DNA of 64,000 nt from NCBI RefSeq assembly GCF_003008615.1, contig NZ_CP027657.1:5332001-5396000 (forward strand), in the 5' to 3' direction. Below the pieces are notes generated by a model. It did not search any database, was not told the DNA's origin, and saw nothing but the letters and a program-made list of their open reading frames with translations. Positions 45,809 through 55,510 of this stretch are shown piece by piece. This DNA is from Pseudomonas mendocina (GTDB lineage: Bacteria; Pseudomonadota; Gammaproteobacteria; Pseudomonadales; Pseudomonadaceae). The translations under genes and the position numbers were made by a program. Each line of letters begins with the position of its first letter. Within the stretch, counting starts at the first letter, position 1.

Positions 45809-46701
45809 AAGCAGCCGCCGTGCCGTTGACCTCGTCATCCGCCGGCGGCGCAAGCCGCCCGGCTCGCTTGCTGCGCTGGCGTGGGTTCACGCCCCTGGTT
45901 CCAGCCCTGCTGTTCCTGATGCTGTGCTTCATCGCCCCGCTGGTCGGGTTGCTGCTGCGCGGCGTGCTGGAGCCCGAGCCAGGGTTGGCCAACTATGAAG
46001 CGTTGTTCGCCAACTCGGCCTATTCGCGGGTGTTGCTCAACACCTTCACGGTCGCCGGCCTGGTTACCCTGATCAGCGTGCTGCTGGGCTTTCCGCTGGC
46101 CTGGGTGATCACCCTGGTGCCACGCGGCTGGGGCCGCTGGCTGCTGAGCATCGTTCTGCTGTCGATGTGGACCAGCCTGCTGGCGCGCACCTATGCCTGG
46201 CTGGTGCTGCTGCAGGGCTCGGGAGTGATCAATTCGATCCTGATGTGGCTCGGGCTGACCGATCAACCGCTGGAGATGGTGCACAACCTGACCGGCGTGG
46301 TGATCGGCATGAGCTACATCATGATTCCGTTCATCGTGCTGCCGCTGCAGGCCACCATGAGCGCCATCGACCCGATGGTGCTGCAGGCTGGCTCGATCTG
46401 CGGCGCCAGCCCGTGGACCAACTTCTTCCGGGTGTTCCTGCCACTGTGCCGACCGGGCCTGTTCTCCGGCGGGCTGATGGTCTTCGTGATGTCGCTGGGT
46501 TACTACGTCACCCCGGCACTGCTCGGCGGTGCACAGAACATGATGCTGCCGGAATTCATCATCCAGCAGGTGCAGTCCTTCCTCAACTGGGGCCTGGCCA
46601 GCGCCGCCGCCGCGTTGCTGATCGCCATCACCCTGCTGCTGTTCTACGCCTACCTGAAGCTGCAACCGGAATCCCCGGTCGCCTCCAGTACCGCGAGGTA
46701 A
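45805..46701 (+). CDS. ABC transporter permease 1 (PotB-like)
   Basis: 298 residues, about six membrane helices, and the EAA-type loop QAGSICGASPWTNFFRVFLP that contacts the ATPase. ATG 45805 overlaps the binding-protein stop by 4 bp; an in-frame ATG at 45784 lies inside that gene. It forms the heterodimer of the importer with the next gene, 3 bp away. Confidence 0.93.
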   Translation: MKAAAVPLTSSSAGGASRPARLLRWRGFTPLVPALLFLMLCFIAPLVGLLLRGVLEPEPGLANYEALFANSAYSRVLLNTFTVAGLVTLISVLLGFPLAWVITLVPRGWGRWLLSIVLLSMWTSLLARTYAWLVLLQGSGVINSILMWLGLTDQPLEMVHNLTGVVIGMSYIMIPFIVLPLQATMSAIDPMVLQAGSICGASPWTNFFRVFLPLCRPGLFSGGLMVFVMSLGYYVTPALLGGAQNMMLPEFIIQQVQSFLNWGLASAAAALLIAITLLLFYAYLKLQPESPVASSTAR

Positions 46702-46704
46702 GCC

Positions 46705-47514
46705 ATGCTGCTTTCACCGAATGCCATGGGGCCACGCCTGCGGGCGGGCCTGTTCCTGACGACAGGTGCGATCGCCGCATTCCTGCTGCTGCCCATCGTC
46801 TTCATCGTGCTGTTGTCGTTCGGCTCCTCGCAGTGGCTGGTATTCCCGCCACCGGGCTGGACGCTGAAATGGTACGAACAGTTCTTCTCCAACCCCGACT
46901 GGATGCAGGCCGCCTACACCAGCCTCAAGGTCGCCCTGCTGACCACCGTCTGCGCGCTGGCCCTGGGCCTGCCCTGCGCCTTCGCCCTGGTGCGCGGCAA
47001 GTTCCCGGGCCGTGAGCTGCTGTACGCGCTGTTCACCCTGCCGATGATAGTGCCGCTGGTGATCATCGCCGTGGCCGTCTACGCGCTGTTCCTCAAGCTT
47101 GGCTACACCGGCACGCTGCTGGCCTTCGTGATCAGCCACGTGATCGTCGCCCTGCCCTTCACCATCATCTCGATCATCAACTCGCTGAAGCTGTTCGACC
47201 AGTCCATCGAGGATGCCGCTGTGATCTGTGGCGCCTCGCGCCTGCAGGCGATCGTCAAGGTGACCTTCCCGGCGATCCGCCCCGGCATGATGGCCGGCGC
47301 GCTGTTCGCCTTCCTGGTGTCCTGGGACGAAGTGGTACTGAGCGTGATGATGGCCAGCCCCAGCCTGCAGACCTTGCCAGTGAAGATGTGGACGACCCTG
47401 CGCCAGGATCTGACCCCGGTGATCGCCGTCGCGTCGACGCTGCTGATCGGCCTTTCCCTATTGATCATGATCGTTGCCGCCGTCATCCGTCGGCGCAGCG
47501 AAATCCGCGCCTGA
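46705..47514 (+). CDS. ABC transporter permease 2 (PotC-like)
   Basis: 269 residues, about six membrane helices and an EAA loop (EDAAVICGASRLQAIVKVTFP). It partners permease 1 in the inner membrane. The ATPase begins 17 bp after the stop. Confidence 0.93.
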   Translation: MLLSPNAMGPRLRAGLFLTTGAIAAFLLLPIVFIVLLSFGSSQWLVFPPPGWTLKWYEQFFSNPDWMQAAYTSLKVALLTTVCALALGLPCAFALVRGKFPGRELLYALFTLPMIVPLVIIAVAVYALFLKLGYTGTLLAFVISHVIVALPFTIISIINSLKLFDQSIEDAAVICGASRLQAIVKVTFPAIRPGMMAGALFAFLVSWDEVVLSVMMASPSLQTLPVKMWTTLRQDLTPVIAVASTLLIGLSLLIMIVAAVIRRRSEIRA

Positions 47515-47531
47515 CCGACGAGGTAAGCGAG

Positions 47532-48680
47532 ATGAGTGCCGTACTCCAAGAAAAATACAACCAGAAGCCGCTGGTCAGCCTGCGCGACCTGAACAAGCAC
47601 TACGGCGACTTCGCCGCCGTCGACAACATCAACCTGGACATTCAGGAAGGTGAGTTCCTCACCTTCCTAGGTTCCAGCGGCTCGGGCAAGAGCACCACGC
47701 TGTCGATGCTCGCCGGTTTCGAAACGCCCAGTTCCGGGGAGATCCTGGTGGATGGCAAATCGCTGATCAACGTGCCGCCGCACAAACGCGGCATCGGCAT
47801 GGTGTTCCAGCGCTATTCGCTGTTCCCGCACCTGAACGTGCGCGACAACATCGCCTTCCCCCTGGGCATCCGCAAGCTCGGCGCCGACGAGCAGAAGCGC
47901 AAGGTCGACGCCATGCTCAAGCTGGTGCAGCTCGAAGCCTTTGCCCATCGCCGCCCGGCACAGCTCTCCGGCGGCCAGCAGCAACGCGTGGCCATCGCCC
48001 GCGCCCTGGTCTACGAGCCGCGCATCCTGCTGATGGACGAGCCGCTCGGCGCCCTCGACAAGAAACTGCGCGAAGACCTGCAGGACGAACTGCGCCACCT
48101 GCACCGTCGCCTGGGCATCACCATCGTCTACGTCACCCACGACCAGGAAGAGGCCATGCGCCTGTCGCAGCGTATCGCCATCTTCAGCCACGGCAGGATC
48201 GTCGGCCTGGGCAGCGGCTACGACCTCTACCAGAACCCACCGAATGCCTTCGTCGCTTCCTTCCTCGGTAACTCCAACTTCCTCCGGGCCAAGGTGCAGG
48301 GCGCCGCAGCGGTGACGTTCGAGAACCAGCCGCTGGCCATTCGCCCCACCGCCAACCTGCACACGGGCCAGGACGTGGTGCTGATGGTGCGCCCGGAGAA
48401 AGCCATGCTGCTGACTCAGCAGGAGGCCGAACAGACGCCGCTGCCGGCCGGCTGCAACGAGATCGCTGCACGGGTCGAGGAAATCGTCTTTCTCGGCGAT
48501 AGCCTGACCTGCAGCGTGATCACCGCAGGCGGCTGCCGCATGACGCTCAAGGCACTGTCCGGCGCCAGCGCTTCGCCCCAACCGGGCAGCACGGTACGGG
48601 TACGCTGGCAGGCGGCGGAAAGCTGCGTCTACAGCGAGTGGAACGAGAGCGACCTGCTCAAGGGCGCCGGAAGCCATTGA
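47532..48680 (+). CDS. ABC transporter ATP-binding protein (PotA-like)
   Basis: 382 residues. Walker A GSSGSGKST, Q-loop, signature LSGGQQQRVAIARAL, Walker B ILLMDEPLGALD, and a C-terminal TOBE domain. It powers the importer. ATG 47532 is preceded by GAGGTAAGCGAG; the longer open frame from 47388 overlaps the permease. A perfect hairpin follows. Confidence 0.95.
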   Translation: MSAVLQEKYNQKPLVSLRDLNKHYGDFAAVDNINLDIQEGEFLTFLGSSGSGKSTTLSMLAGFETPSSGEILVDGKSLINVPPHKRGIGMVFQRYSLFPHLNVRDNIAFPLGIRKLGADEQKRKVDAMLKLVQLEAFAHRRPAQLSGGQQQRVAIARALVYEPRILLMDEPLGALDKKLREDLQDELRHLHRRLGITIVYVTHDQEEAMRLSQRIAIFSHGRIVGLGSGYDLYQNPPNAFVASFLGNSNFLRAKVQGAAAVTFENQPLAIRPTANLHTGQDVVLMVRPEKAMLLTQQEAEQTPLPAGCNEIAARVEEIVFLGDSLTCSVITAGGCRMTLKALSGASASPQPGSTVRVRWQAAESCVYSEWNESDLLKGAGSH

Positions 48681-48698
48681 CGGACACAAAGGGCCTCC

Positions 48699-48726
48699 GT
48701 CGGCGGCATCCCCCGATGCCGCCGAC
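48699..48726 (+). terminator. Hairpin after the ABC importer operon
   Basis: Perfect 12-bp stem GTCGGCGGCATC / GATGCCGCCGAC with a CCCC loop, 18 bp after the ATPase stop. No T run, so it may only reduce transcription into the flavin reductase gene. Confidence 0.65.
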
Positions 48727-48845
48727 AACCCGGCAAGCCGAAGCAACGCCCTGCCGCTCACGACCAGCAAGGCGATGCTCAAACCCTGGCCCTGCGCTGA
48801 CGACGAAGCCGACCATCGAGTGAAACCAGGGCTTGTCCGCCGTCT

Positions 48846-48864
48846 TATTTGGCATACCACAATA
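48846..48864. promoter_or_regulatory. Operator site D (TATTTGGCATACCACAATA)
   Basis: TGGCATACCA (48850–48859) differs from the core TGGTATACCA at one base. It ends 37 bp before the second flavin reductase. Confidence 0.65.
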
Positions 48865-48901
48865 CCGAAATCCACAAACCACCCTGTACAGGCCCTTCGC
48901 A

Positions 48902-49387
48902 ATGATCGACGCAGATACCTACAAGAAAGTCATGGGTTCCTTTCCCTCCGGCGTGACCGTGATCACCACGCTGGACGATGACGGCCAGATCGTCGGCCTG
49001 ACCGCCAGCGCCTTCAGCTCCCTGTCGTTGGAGCCTGCTCTGGTGCTGTTCTGTCCCAACTACAGCTCCGACTCCTACCCCACCCTGATCCGCAACAAGC
49101 GCTTCGCCATCCACCTGCTCTCCGCCGAGCAGAAGGACGAAGCCTATGCCTTCGCCAAAAAGGGCAAGGACAAGGCACAAGGTATCGAGTGGTCGTTGAG
49201 CGAGCTGGGCAACCCGATCCTGGCGAACGCCACCGCCGTCATCGAATGCGAGCTGTGGCGCGAGTACGAAGGCGGTGACCACGCCATCCTGGTAGGTGAA
49301 GTAAAGAACCTGATCGTCGCCGAACAGAGCCTGGCGCCAATGATCTACTGCCGCGGCAAGATGGGCGCCCTGCCCGCTCTGGCCTGA
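48902..49387 (+). CDS. Second flavin reductase
   Basis: 161 residues. The sequence has the same layout as the 37289 reductase (118 of 161 residues identical by my alignment, no gaps). FPSGVTVITT and GDHAILVGEV are conserved. The ATG is 38 bp after operator site D, with no strong ribosome site. It faces the MCP gene across a terminator and is closest to the LLM monooxygenase, its likely partner. Confidence 0.92.
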   Translation: MIDADTYKKVMGSFPSGVTVITTLDDDGQIVGLTASAFSSLSLEPALVLFCPNYSSDSYPTLIRNKRFAIHLLSAEQKDEAYAFAKKGKDKAQGIEWSLSELGNPILANATAVIECELWREYEGGDHAILVGEVKNLIVAEQSLAPMIYCRGKMGALPALA

Positions 49388-49425
49388 AGTCAGCGGCCCT
49401 CGCACGCCGGGTCACCTCATCACGC

Positions 49426-49460
49426 AAACGGGGGAGTGGATGACATCCACTCCCCCGTTT
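49426..49460. terminator. Bidirectional terminator
   Basis: Perfect 15-bp stem AAACGGGGGAGTGGA / TCCACTCCCCCGTTT with a TGACA loop, between the convergent flavin reductase and MCP genes. Confidence 0.85.
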
Positions 49461-49481
49461 GCTTTCGGCCTGCGTTCGCAC

Positions 49482-51428
49482 TCAGGTCTTGAAGCGCCTG
49501 ACCAACTGGTTCAGCTCATCGGATAGCTCAGTCAAGGTTCGCGCATCATGGCTGGTGGATTCGGCCAGTTCGGCGACCTGCTGCGAGTCGCTGTGGATCT
49601 GGCTGATATGGCGGTTGATGTCCTCCGCGACCTGGTGCTGTTCCTCGGCTGCCGTGGCGATCTGCGTGTTCATGTCGCGGATGTTGTCCACCGCCTCGCG
49701 GATGCGCTCGAAACTGGAGCGCGCCTCACCAATCGAATTCACCGTCTGACGCGACACGTCGAGGCTGGCGTGCATCTGCCGAGCGGTGTCCTGCGTGCGT
49801 CGCGCCAGGTTGCCGAGCAGGCCGTCGATCTCCCCCGTGGCATCGGCGGTGCGCTTGGCCAGCGCACGCACCTCGTCAGCCACCACGGCAAAACCACGGC
49901 CCTGCTCACCGGCTCGCGCCGCCTCGATGGCAGCATTCAACGCCAGCAGGTTGGTCTGCTCGGCAATCGCGCGGATGGTGCCGAGGATCGACTGGATCGA
50001 ATCACTGTCCTGCTGCAGTTGCTGCATCGACTGCACCGACAGTTGCATCTCTTCGCTCAGGCGCGTCACGCTGCTGGCCGAGGCTTCGATCTGCTGCTGC
50101 CCGTCGTGTGCCTGGCGCTGCCCTGCATCCGCCGACCCGGCGGCCTCGGAACAGGCGCGGGCCACCTCGTTGGCGGTCATGACCATTTCGTGGAAGGCGG
50201 TGGACACCATGTCCACCGCTTCGCGCTGGCGCGCTGCCACATCCGCCAGCTCCTGCGCCACCTCGTTGGAACTGCTGGAGCTGCTGTGGATGCGCCCGGC
50301 CGCCTGGCCGATGCTGAGGATCATGTCGCGGATCGACGCCAGAAACCGGTTGAACCAGCCGGCCAGTTGCGCCGTCTCGTCACGGCCACGTACGACCAGG
50401 CTGTTGGTCAGGTCGCCCTCACCCTGGGCGATGCCTTCCAGGCCGCTGGCCACAGCGCTGATCGGCCGCACGATCATGCTGGCGAACACAGCACCGAGCA
50501 CAGCGAAGGCCAGCGCCACCAGCGCCGCGATGGACACGATGAGCCAGGTCATGTGGGTCGCACCGGCCATCACCTCGCTCTTCTTGACCAGCCCGATGAA
50601 CTGCCAACCCAACGTTTCCGAGGAATAGACATTGGCCATGAACGGCTGGCCATCGATGGCCAGCTCGACCAACCCGTCACGGGTTGCGGCCAGCTCAGCA
50701 TAAGCGCTGCCGAGATCCTTGAGCGCCTTGAAGTTATGCTCCGGCTGGCTCGGGTCGACCAGCACCGTGCCATTGCGCTCCATCAGCATCAGGTAGCCAC
50801 TCTCACCCAGCTTGATCTGCCGCACGATGTCGGTGAGCTGACGCAGCGAAACATCGATGTTGACCACCCCACCCTGCTGGCCGAGGCGGTTGGCCAGGCT
50901 ACGCACGGTACTCACCAGCACCACGTCGTCAGCCGCCCAGTAATAGGCCTCGGTACGCAGCGTCTTGTTCGGCTCGGCCATCGCCCGCTGGTACCAGGGA
51001 CGCGTGCGCGGATCGTAATTGCTCAGGCTCGGATCTCCCGGCCAGAACACATAGCCGCCTTCGCTCGTCCCCAGCGAGACGTAGGCATAGGCCGGATGAC
51101 TGGCCGCCAGCCCGGCGAACAGCTCGAACAATGCACGATCCTGCTCGCCCTCGGGCTGAGCAGCCATCTCGGCGGTGGTGAAACGCTTGAGGTTCGCATC
51201 CGTCGCAGCAATCTGCGGATGTGCGGCCAGGTAATCGACGTTCTGACTGATACCGTCGAAGAACAGGCGCATGGCGTTCTCCACCTGGCGGATTTCGCTT
51301 CCACTGCTGTCGATGAAATCCTCCCTGGCCGAGTCACGCAGGTTCAGCACCACCAGAACCGCGACCAGAATGACGGGAAGGCTGGCGATGACCGCGAAGG
51401 TCATGACCAGTTTGTGCTTGATACTCAT
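49482..51428 (-). CDS. Methyl-accepting chemotaxis protein with dCache-type sensor
   Basis: 648 residues from ATG 51428. First membrane helix at about 8–28, a periplasmic double-Cache domain (about 35–275; patterns [22 protein letters not shown] and [13 protein letters not shown]), a second helix at about 285–305, HAMP and the signalling domain ([16 protein letters not shown]). dCache sensors bind amino acids and other small molecules directly. It is divergent from the LLM monooxygenase with operator site E in between, so the receptor may be made only when the pathway is on. Confidence 0.93.
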   Translation of the reverse strand: MSIKHKLVMTFAVIASLPVILVAVLVVLNLRDSAREDFIDSSGSEIRQVENAMRLFFDGISQNVDYLAAHPQIAATDANLKRFTTAEMAAQPEGEQDRALFELFAGLAASHPAYAYVSLGTSEGGYVFWPGDPSLSNYDPRTRPWYQRAMAEPNKTLRTEAYYWAADDVVLVSTVRSLANRLGQQGGVVNIDVSLRQLTDIVRQIKLGESGYLMLMERNGTVLVDPSQPEHNFKALKDLGSAYAELAATRDGLVELAIDGQPFMANVYSSETLGWQFIGLVKKSEVMAGATHMTWLIVSIAALVALAFAVLGAVFASMIVRPISAVASGLEGIAQGEGDLTNSLVVRGRDETAQLAGWFNRFLASIRDMILSIGQAAGRIHSSSSSSNEVAQELADVAARQREAVDMVSTAFHEMVMTANEVARACSEAAGSADAGQRQAHDGQQQIEASASSVTRLSEEMQLSVQSMQQLQQDSDSIQSILGTIRAIAEQTNLLALNAAIEAARAGEQGRGFAVVADEVRALAKRTADATGEIDGLLGNLARRTQDTARQMHASLDVSRQTVNSIGEARSSFERIREAVDNIRDMNTQIATAAEEQHQVAEDINRHISQIHSDSQQVAELAESTSHDARTLTELSDELNQLVRRFKT

Positions 51429-51483
51429 GGACGGCCCTTGTTGTTTTGACAATAGTCGAATGGCAGGTCTTGCAGACATTCCA

Positions 51484-51501
51484 TATTATGGTATACCAAT
51501 A
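51484..51501. promoter_or_regulatory. Operator site E (TATTATGGTATACCAATA)
   Basis: Core TGGTATACCA at 51489–51498; all 18 bases equal site B. It lies 56 bp upstream of the dCache chemoreceptor start and 123 bp upstream of the LLM monooxygenase start. Confidence 0.8.
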
Positions 51502-51623
51502 TATAGCGATCCGCGCCGCCTTGCATAGCGCCGAACCCGATAGCGGAATCTCCCCAGCAGAAGCGCAGTGAACGCTTCGCCGTAGCAGGTCGAAAACGAC
51601 CCAACAGACTTGAGGACATCAGC

Positions 51624-52667
51624 ATGAAATTCTCTTTGTTCGTTCATATGGAGCGTTACGACGAGCAGGTCGGCCATCGCCAGCTTTTCGACGAGTTGAC
51701 CGAGCTCACGCTCATGGCCGAGAACGGCGGCTTCTCCACCGTGTGGATCGGTGAACACCACGCCATGGAATACACCATCTCCCCCAGCCCCATTCCGCTG
51801 CTGGCCTACCTGGCCGCCCGCACCCACACCATCCGTCTGGGCGCCGGCACCATCATCGCGCCGTTCTGGCACCCCATCCGCGTGGCCGGTGAATGCGCCC
51901 TGCTCGACGTGATCAGCAACGGTCGCATGGAAGTCGGCCTGGCCCGTGGCGCCTACCAGTACGAATTCGACCGCATGATGAACGGCATGCCTGCCACTGA
52001 CGGCGGCAAGTACCTGCGCGAGATGGTGCCGGTGGTCAAAGCCCTGTGGCAGGGCGATATCGCTCATGAAGGCGAGATCTGGAAATTCCCCACCTCGACT
52101 TCCTCGCCGCGTCCGCTGCAGCAACCGACCCCGCCGATGTGGATCGCCGCACGCGACCCCGACTCGCACAACTTCGCCGTCGCCAACGGTTGCAACGTCA
52201 TGGTCACACCGCTGATGAAAGGCGACGAAGAAGTCGTGGATCTTAAGAACAAGTTCGAAGCGGCCTTGGCCAACAATCCGGACGTGCCACGCCCGCAGCT
52301 GATGGTGCTGCGCCACACCCACGTGCACACGGTGGACGATCCGGAAGGCTGGAAGGTCGGGGCCGCAGCCATCTCGCGCTTCTATCGCACCTTCGACGCC
52401 TGGTTCGGCAACAAGCAGACACCGGTCAACGGCCTGCTGCCGCCGAGCCCGGAAGAGAAATTCAAGGAGCGCCCGGAGTTCGAACTGGAGAACATCCGCA
52501 AGAACACCATGATCGGCACCCCGGAAGAAATCATCGCGCGCATCCGTCACTACCAGGAACTGGGCGTCGACGAGTTCAGCTTCTGGGCCGACAACAGCCT
52601 ACCCTACGCCGAGAAGAAGAAGTCGCTGGAGCTGTTCATCCAGCACGTGGTGCCGGCGTTCCGCTGA
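51624..52667 (+). CDS. LLM-class (luciferase-like) flavin-dependent monooxygenase
   Basis: 347 residues, bacterial luciferase family, TIM-barrel. TVWIGEHHAMEYTISPSP, the segment RLGAGTIIAPFWHPIRVAGE and ARGAYQYEFDR are typical of group A/alkanal-monooxygenase-like LLM proteins, which use FMNH2 made by a separate reductase. It probably inserts oxygen into the pathway substrate. It is the only LLM enzyme in the island, together with two flavin reductases. ATG 51624 follows TTGAGGACATCAGC. Confidence 0.92.
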   Translation: MKFSLFVHMERYDEQVGHRQLFDELTELTLMAENGGFSTVWIGEHHAMEYTISPSPIPLLAYLAARTHTIRLGAGTIIAPFWHPIRVAGECALLDVISNGRMEVGLARGAYQYEFDRMMNGMPATDGGKYLREMVPVVKALWQGDIAHEGEIWKFPTSTSSPRPLQQPTPPMWIAARDPDSHNFAVANGCNVMVTPLMKGDEEVVDLKNKFEAALANNPDVPRPQLMVLRHTHVHTVDDPEGWKVGAAAISRFYRTFDAWFGNKQTPVNGLLPPSPEEKFKERPEFELENIRKNTMIGTPEEIIARIRHYQELGVDEFSFWADNSLPYAEKKKSLELFIQHVVPAFR

Positions 52668-52688
52668 TCGCCTTCCCACCGTAGTCAC

Positions 52689-52720
52689 GACGCCCGCCAG
52701 GATTCCCCCTGACGGGCGTC
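52689..52720. terminator. Hairpin between LLM and PhyH genes
   Basis: GACGCCCGCCAGG (52689–52701) pairs with CCTGACGGGCGTC (52708–52720) at 12 of 13 positions. No T run. The two genes converge here. Confidence 0.65.
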
Positions 52721-52756
52721 GCGCATTCATGGCAGCGCTTCAGGTCGCTACCAGGG

Positions 52757-53731
52757 TCAGGTCTCGGACTTCGTCCACGTCTGCTTGAGCGAAGCTGTCT
52801 TGCCGGGCTTGAGCACCAGCCTTGCAGCCGCCACGGCGTTGCTCAGCGAAGAACGCAGCAGTTTGCTCGTGCTGGGTCGCTCCGGCCTGGCTCGGGCAGC
52901 ACGTTCCTGCGCATCCATCTCGGGCAGGATGCGCGGGAACGCGGCCCCCTGCAGCGCACCGCCCGGTACCGACGAGTGCTCGAAGTGAATCGGCATGCGC
53001 CTGGCCGAAGGCGCGTAGATCACATCGTCCCCCACCCAGCGCAAGGCCAGGGCGCGACGACGGCGCGTGCGTGACTGATTGCCGTAGGAGCCATGCAGGG
53101 TCAGCGGGTGGAACATCAGGATATCGCCTGGCTCCATGTCCCAGTCGAGCAACTCATAGCGCTCGGGATGAGCGTTGATATCGGGGATGTCATCCATCTG
53201 CTCGTCGATGATAGCCGCCACATAGTCCGGCGAGATGGCCTTGAAACGCTGCGGCCACTTGTGCGAACCCTTCACGTACAGCAGCCCGCTGTTCTCGCGG
53301 TTGACCGGGTCGCAGGGAATCCAGAACGAGCAGATCTGCTCGCCGCGAATAGGCCAGAAGCTCAGATCCTGATGCCAGGGCGTCGGTGCATCGGTTCCGG
53401 GCTCCTTGACGAACATCTGGTCATAGAAGAAACGCACCTGCTGCGAACCCATCAACTGCTGGGCCCAGCGCGCGAAAGGCCCGTAGTAGATCAGGTCACG
53501 CAGGGCATCGATGCGCTTCCACAGAAAGATATCCATCTGGTAGCCCTCGACCTTGCGCGACATGAAGCGCCCCACCAGCGAAGCATCGCCTCTCGCTGTC
53601 TCGATACCACTCTCCACCAGGGCCATCCAGTTGGGATCGATGGCGCCCCTGAGCATGACGACACCGTCCTCTCGGTAGCGCTGGATTTCCTCGGCGGTCA
53701 GGACGCGAGTGGGATATGCAGGGAAAGACAT
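52757..53731 (-). CDS. Phytanoyl-CoA dioxygenase (PhyH) family protein
   Basis: 324 residues. Fe(II)/2-oxoglutarate oxygenase with the facial triad H120, D122 (WHQD) and H213 (TLHGSYG) and a 2-oxoglutarate Arg near 221. It hydroxylates an unknown substrate. The C-terminal 40 residues are basic and without similarity I know. It is divergent from the MhpA-like gene, with an AT-rich space between. Confidence 0.9.
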   Translation of the reverse strand: MSFPAYPTRVLTAEEIQRYREDGVVMLRGAIDPNWMALVESGIETARGDASLVGRFMSRKVEGYQMDIFLWKRIDALRDLIYYGPFARWAQQLMGSQQVRFFYDQMFVKEPGTDAPTPWHQDLSFWPIRGEQICSFWIPCDPVNRENSGLLYVKGSHKWPQRFKAISPDYVAAIIDEQMDDIPDINAHPERYELLDWDMEPGDILMFHPLTLHGSYGNQSRTRRRRALALRWVGDDVIYAPSARRMPIHFEHSSVPGGALQGAAFPRILPEMDAQERAARARPERPSTSKLLRSSLSNAVAAARLVLKPGKTASLKQTWTKSET

Positions 53732-53792
53732 GGGTGGACTCCTTCGGCACGGCGTGCGCGTTTCTTGTTGTAGGTATTTTTTAACTCATGAA

Positions 53793-53802
53793 TCAATATT
53801 GA
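53793..53802. promoter_or_regulatory. AT-rich divergent promoter with a TCAATATTGA palindrome
   Basis: The 53732–53862 DNA between the divergent PhyH and hydroxylase genes is unusually AT-rich. TCAATATTGA is a perfect palindrome near its middle. A binding site for the nearby TetR protein (55511) is possible, but only position supports it. Confidence 0.35.
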
Positions 53803-53862
53803 GCAATTTTTCATTTTTGAATAATCTGCCATTAAATCCATGAGCCATCACAAGGGCCCGCC

Positions 53863-55452
53863 ATGCACAACAACAATAAATCGCTGCCTGACACCACCGA
53901 CGTACTGATCATCGGCACCGGCCCGGTGGGTGCCACGCTGGCCGCCCTGCTCGGCCGCTACGGCGTCCAGACCCTGGTCGTCGACAGGATCCACGACATC
54001 CTGCTGATGCCACGCGCCATCGCGCTGGACAACGAGGCACTGAGAATCCTCCAACTGGCCGGTCTGGCCGAAGATGCCTTCGACAGGATCGTGATCCCCG
54101 AGGTGCGCATGCACTGCCCCATGGTCGGCCAGTTCGGCCGCGCCAATACCAGTGGCAGCCTGGACGGTCATCCCAAGCTGGTGACCTTCTACCAGCCGGA
54201 TCTGGAGCGCTCGATGCGCGCGCAATTCCAGCGCTTCGACAACGTCACCAGCCTTGGCGGCCTGGAGTTGATGGACATTCACCAGGACAGCGACGGCGTC
54301 ACGGCCATGCTGCGCACAGAGGACGGGGATCTGCATCAGGTACGTGCGCGCTATCTGGTGGGTGCCGATGGTGCCAGCTCGAAGGTGCGCAGCCTGATCG
54401 GTCAGGACTTTGAGGGTCAGAGCTATACCGAGGACTGGCTGATCGTCGATGCCTGCCAACGCGAAGGCAAGGCTATCGACCATGTGGAGTTCCTCTGCGA
54501 CCACCGTCGACCGACGCCGCACATGCCGGCGCCGGGCGGCCGCGAACGCTGGGAGTTCATGCTGCGCGCAGGCGAGACGCGCGAGCAGATGGAGCATGCC
54601 GACAAGATCGGCACGCTTCTCGAACGCTGGATCGCACCCAGCGACTTGCACATCGAGCGCAAGGCCGTGTACCGCTTCCACGCACGCTGCTGCAAACGCT
54701 TCCAGCAAGGCCGGGTATTTCTCATCGGCGACGCCGCCCACATCACCCCGCCATTCGTCGGCCAAGGCCTGGTCGCCGGCCTGCGCGATGCCGCCAACCT
54801 GGCCTGGAAACTGAGCTGGGTGCTGCAAGGCCGGGCGAGCCCGGACATTCTCGACAGCTATGACGAGGAGCGCCGCCCGCATGCCCAGCAGATGATCGAC
54901 CTGGCCAAATTCATGGGTCGCCTGATCATGCCGAGGAACGCCCTGCTTGCCGCGCTCGGTCATGGCCTGATGCGCCTCGTCAGCCTGATCCCGCCAGCCC
55001 GTCGTCACTTCGAGGAACTGGAGATCAAGCCGAAGAACGTTTTCCGCCATGGTCTGTTCGTGAGCAGAACCCGACGCTGCGGCGTGCTGCGCGGTGGCTT
55101 GCTGCCACAGGGGCTGGTGCGTACCAGCGACGGACGCATCCTGCCCAGTGACGACGTGCTGGGTGACAGCCTGACCCTGATCGGCCTGGGCGTCGATCCT
55201 GGCGTGGGCCTACCCGCCGATCTCAAGCGCCGCTGGGAGCAGGCAGGTGGCCGCTACCTGCAAGTCGGCCTGCATGGCCAGCGCAGCAAAGGCCCCGGCC
55301 CATTCGTCGAAGACCTCGGACAGAGCCTGATGGGGGCTGCCGCGATGGGCTCGCTGCTGGTGGTTCGCCCGGATCGGATCCTCATGCATGGCGGCCACGC
55401 CGCTCAGGCCGCAAGCCTGATCGACGACTGCCTGCGCCTGCTGGGAAAGTGA
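53863..55452 (+). CDS. FAD-dependent aromatic hydroxylase (MhpA-like)
   Basis: 529 residues. FAD motif GTGPVGATLA (residues 18–27), the DG motif LVGADGASSKVRS and the GD motif FLIGDAAHITPP…GQGLVAGLRDA are those of class A flavoprotein hydroxylases. The best relatives are 3-(3-hydroxyphenyl)propionate hydroxylases. It probably adds an ortho hydroxyl, giving a catechol for the extradiol dioxygenase at 60612. ATG 53863 follows a weak GGGCCC leader. Confidence 0.9.
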   Translation: MHNNNKSLPDTTDVLIIGTGPVGATLAALLGRYGVQTLVVDRIHDILLMPRAIALDNEALRILQLAGLAEDAFDRIVIPEVRMHCPMVGQFGRANTSGSLDGHPKLVTFYQPDLERSMRAQFQRFDNVTSLGGLELMDIHQDSDGVTAMLRTEDGDLHQVRARYLVGADGASSKVRSLIGQDFEGQSYTEDWLIVDACQREGKAIDHVEFLCDHRRPTPHMPAPGGRERWEFMLRAGETREQMEHADKIGTLLERWIAPSDLHIERKAVYRFHARCCKRFQQGRVFLIGDAAHITPPFVGQGLVAGLRDAANLAWKLSWVLQGRASPDILDSYDEERRPHAQQMIDLAKFMGRLIMPRNALLAALGHGLMRLVSLIPPARRHFEELEIKPKNVFRHGLFVSRTRRCGVLRGGLLPQGLVRTSDGRILPSDDVLGDSLTLIGLGVDPGVGLPADLKRRWEQAGGRYLQVGLHGQRSKGPGPFVEDLGQSLMGAAAMGSLLVVRPDRILMHGGHAAQAASLIDDCLRLLGK

Positions 55453-55510
55453 ATGGCCCCAGCCCCTCTGCGTCCCTTATCATCGGCCATCCATTCTGCG
55501 GAACCCGAGC

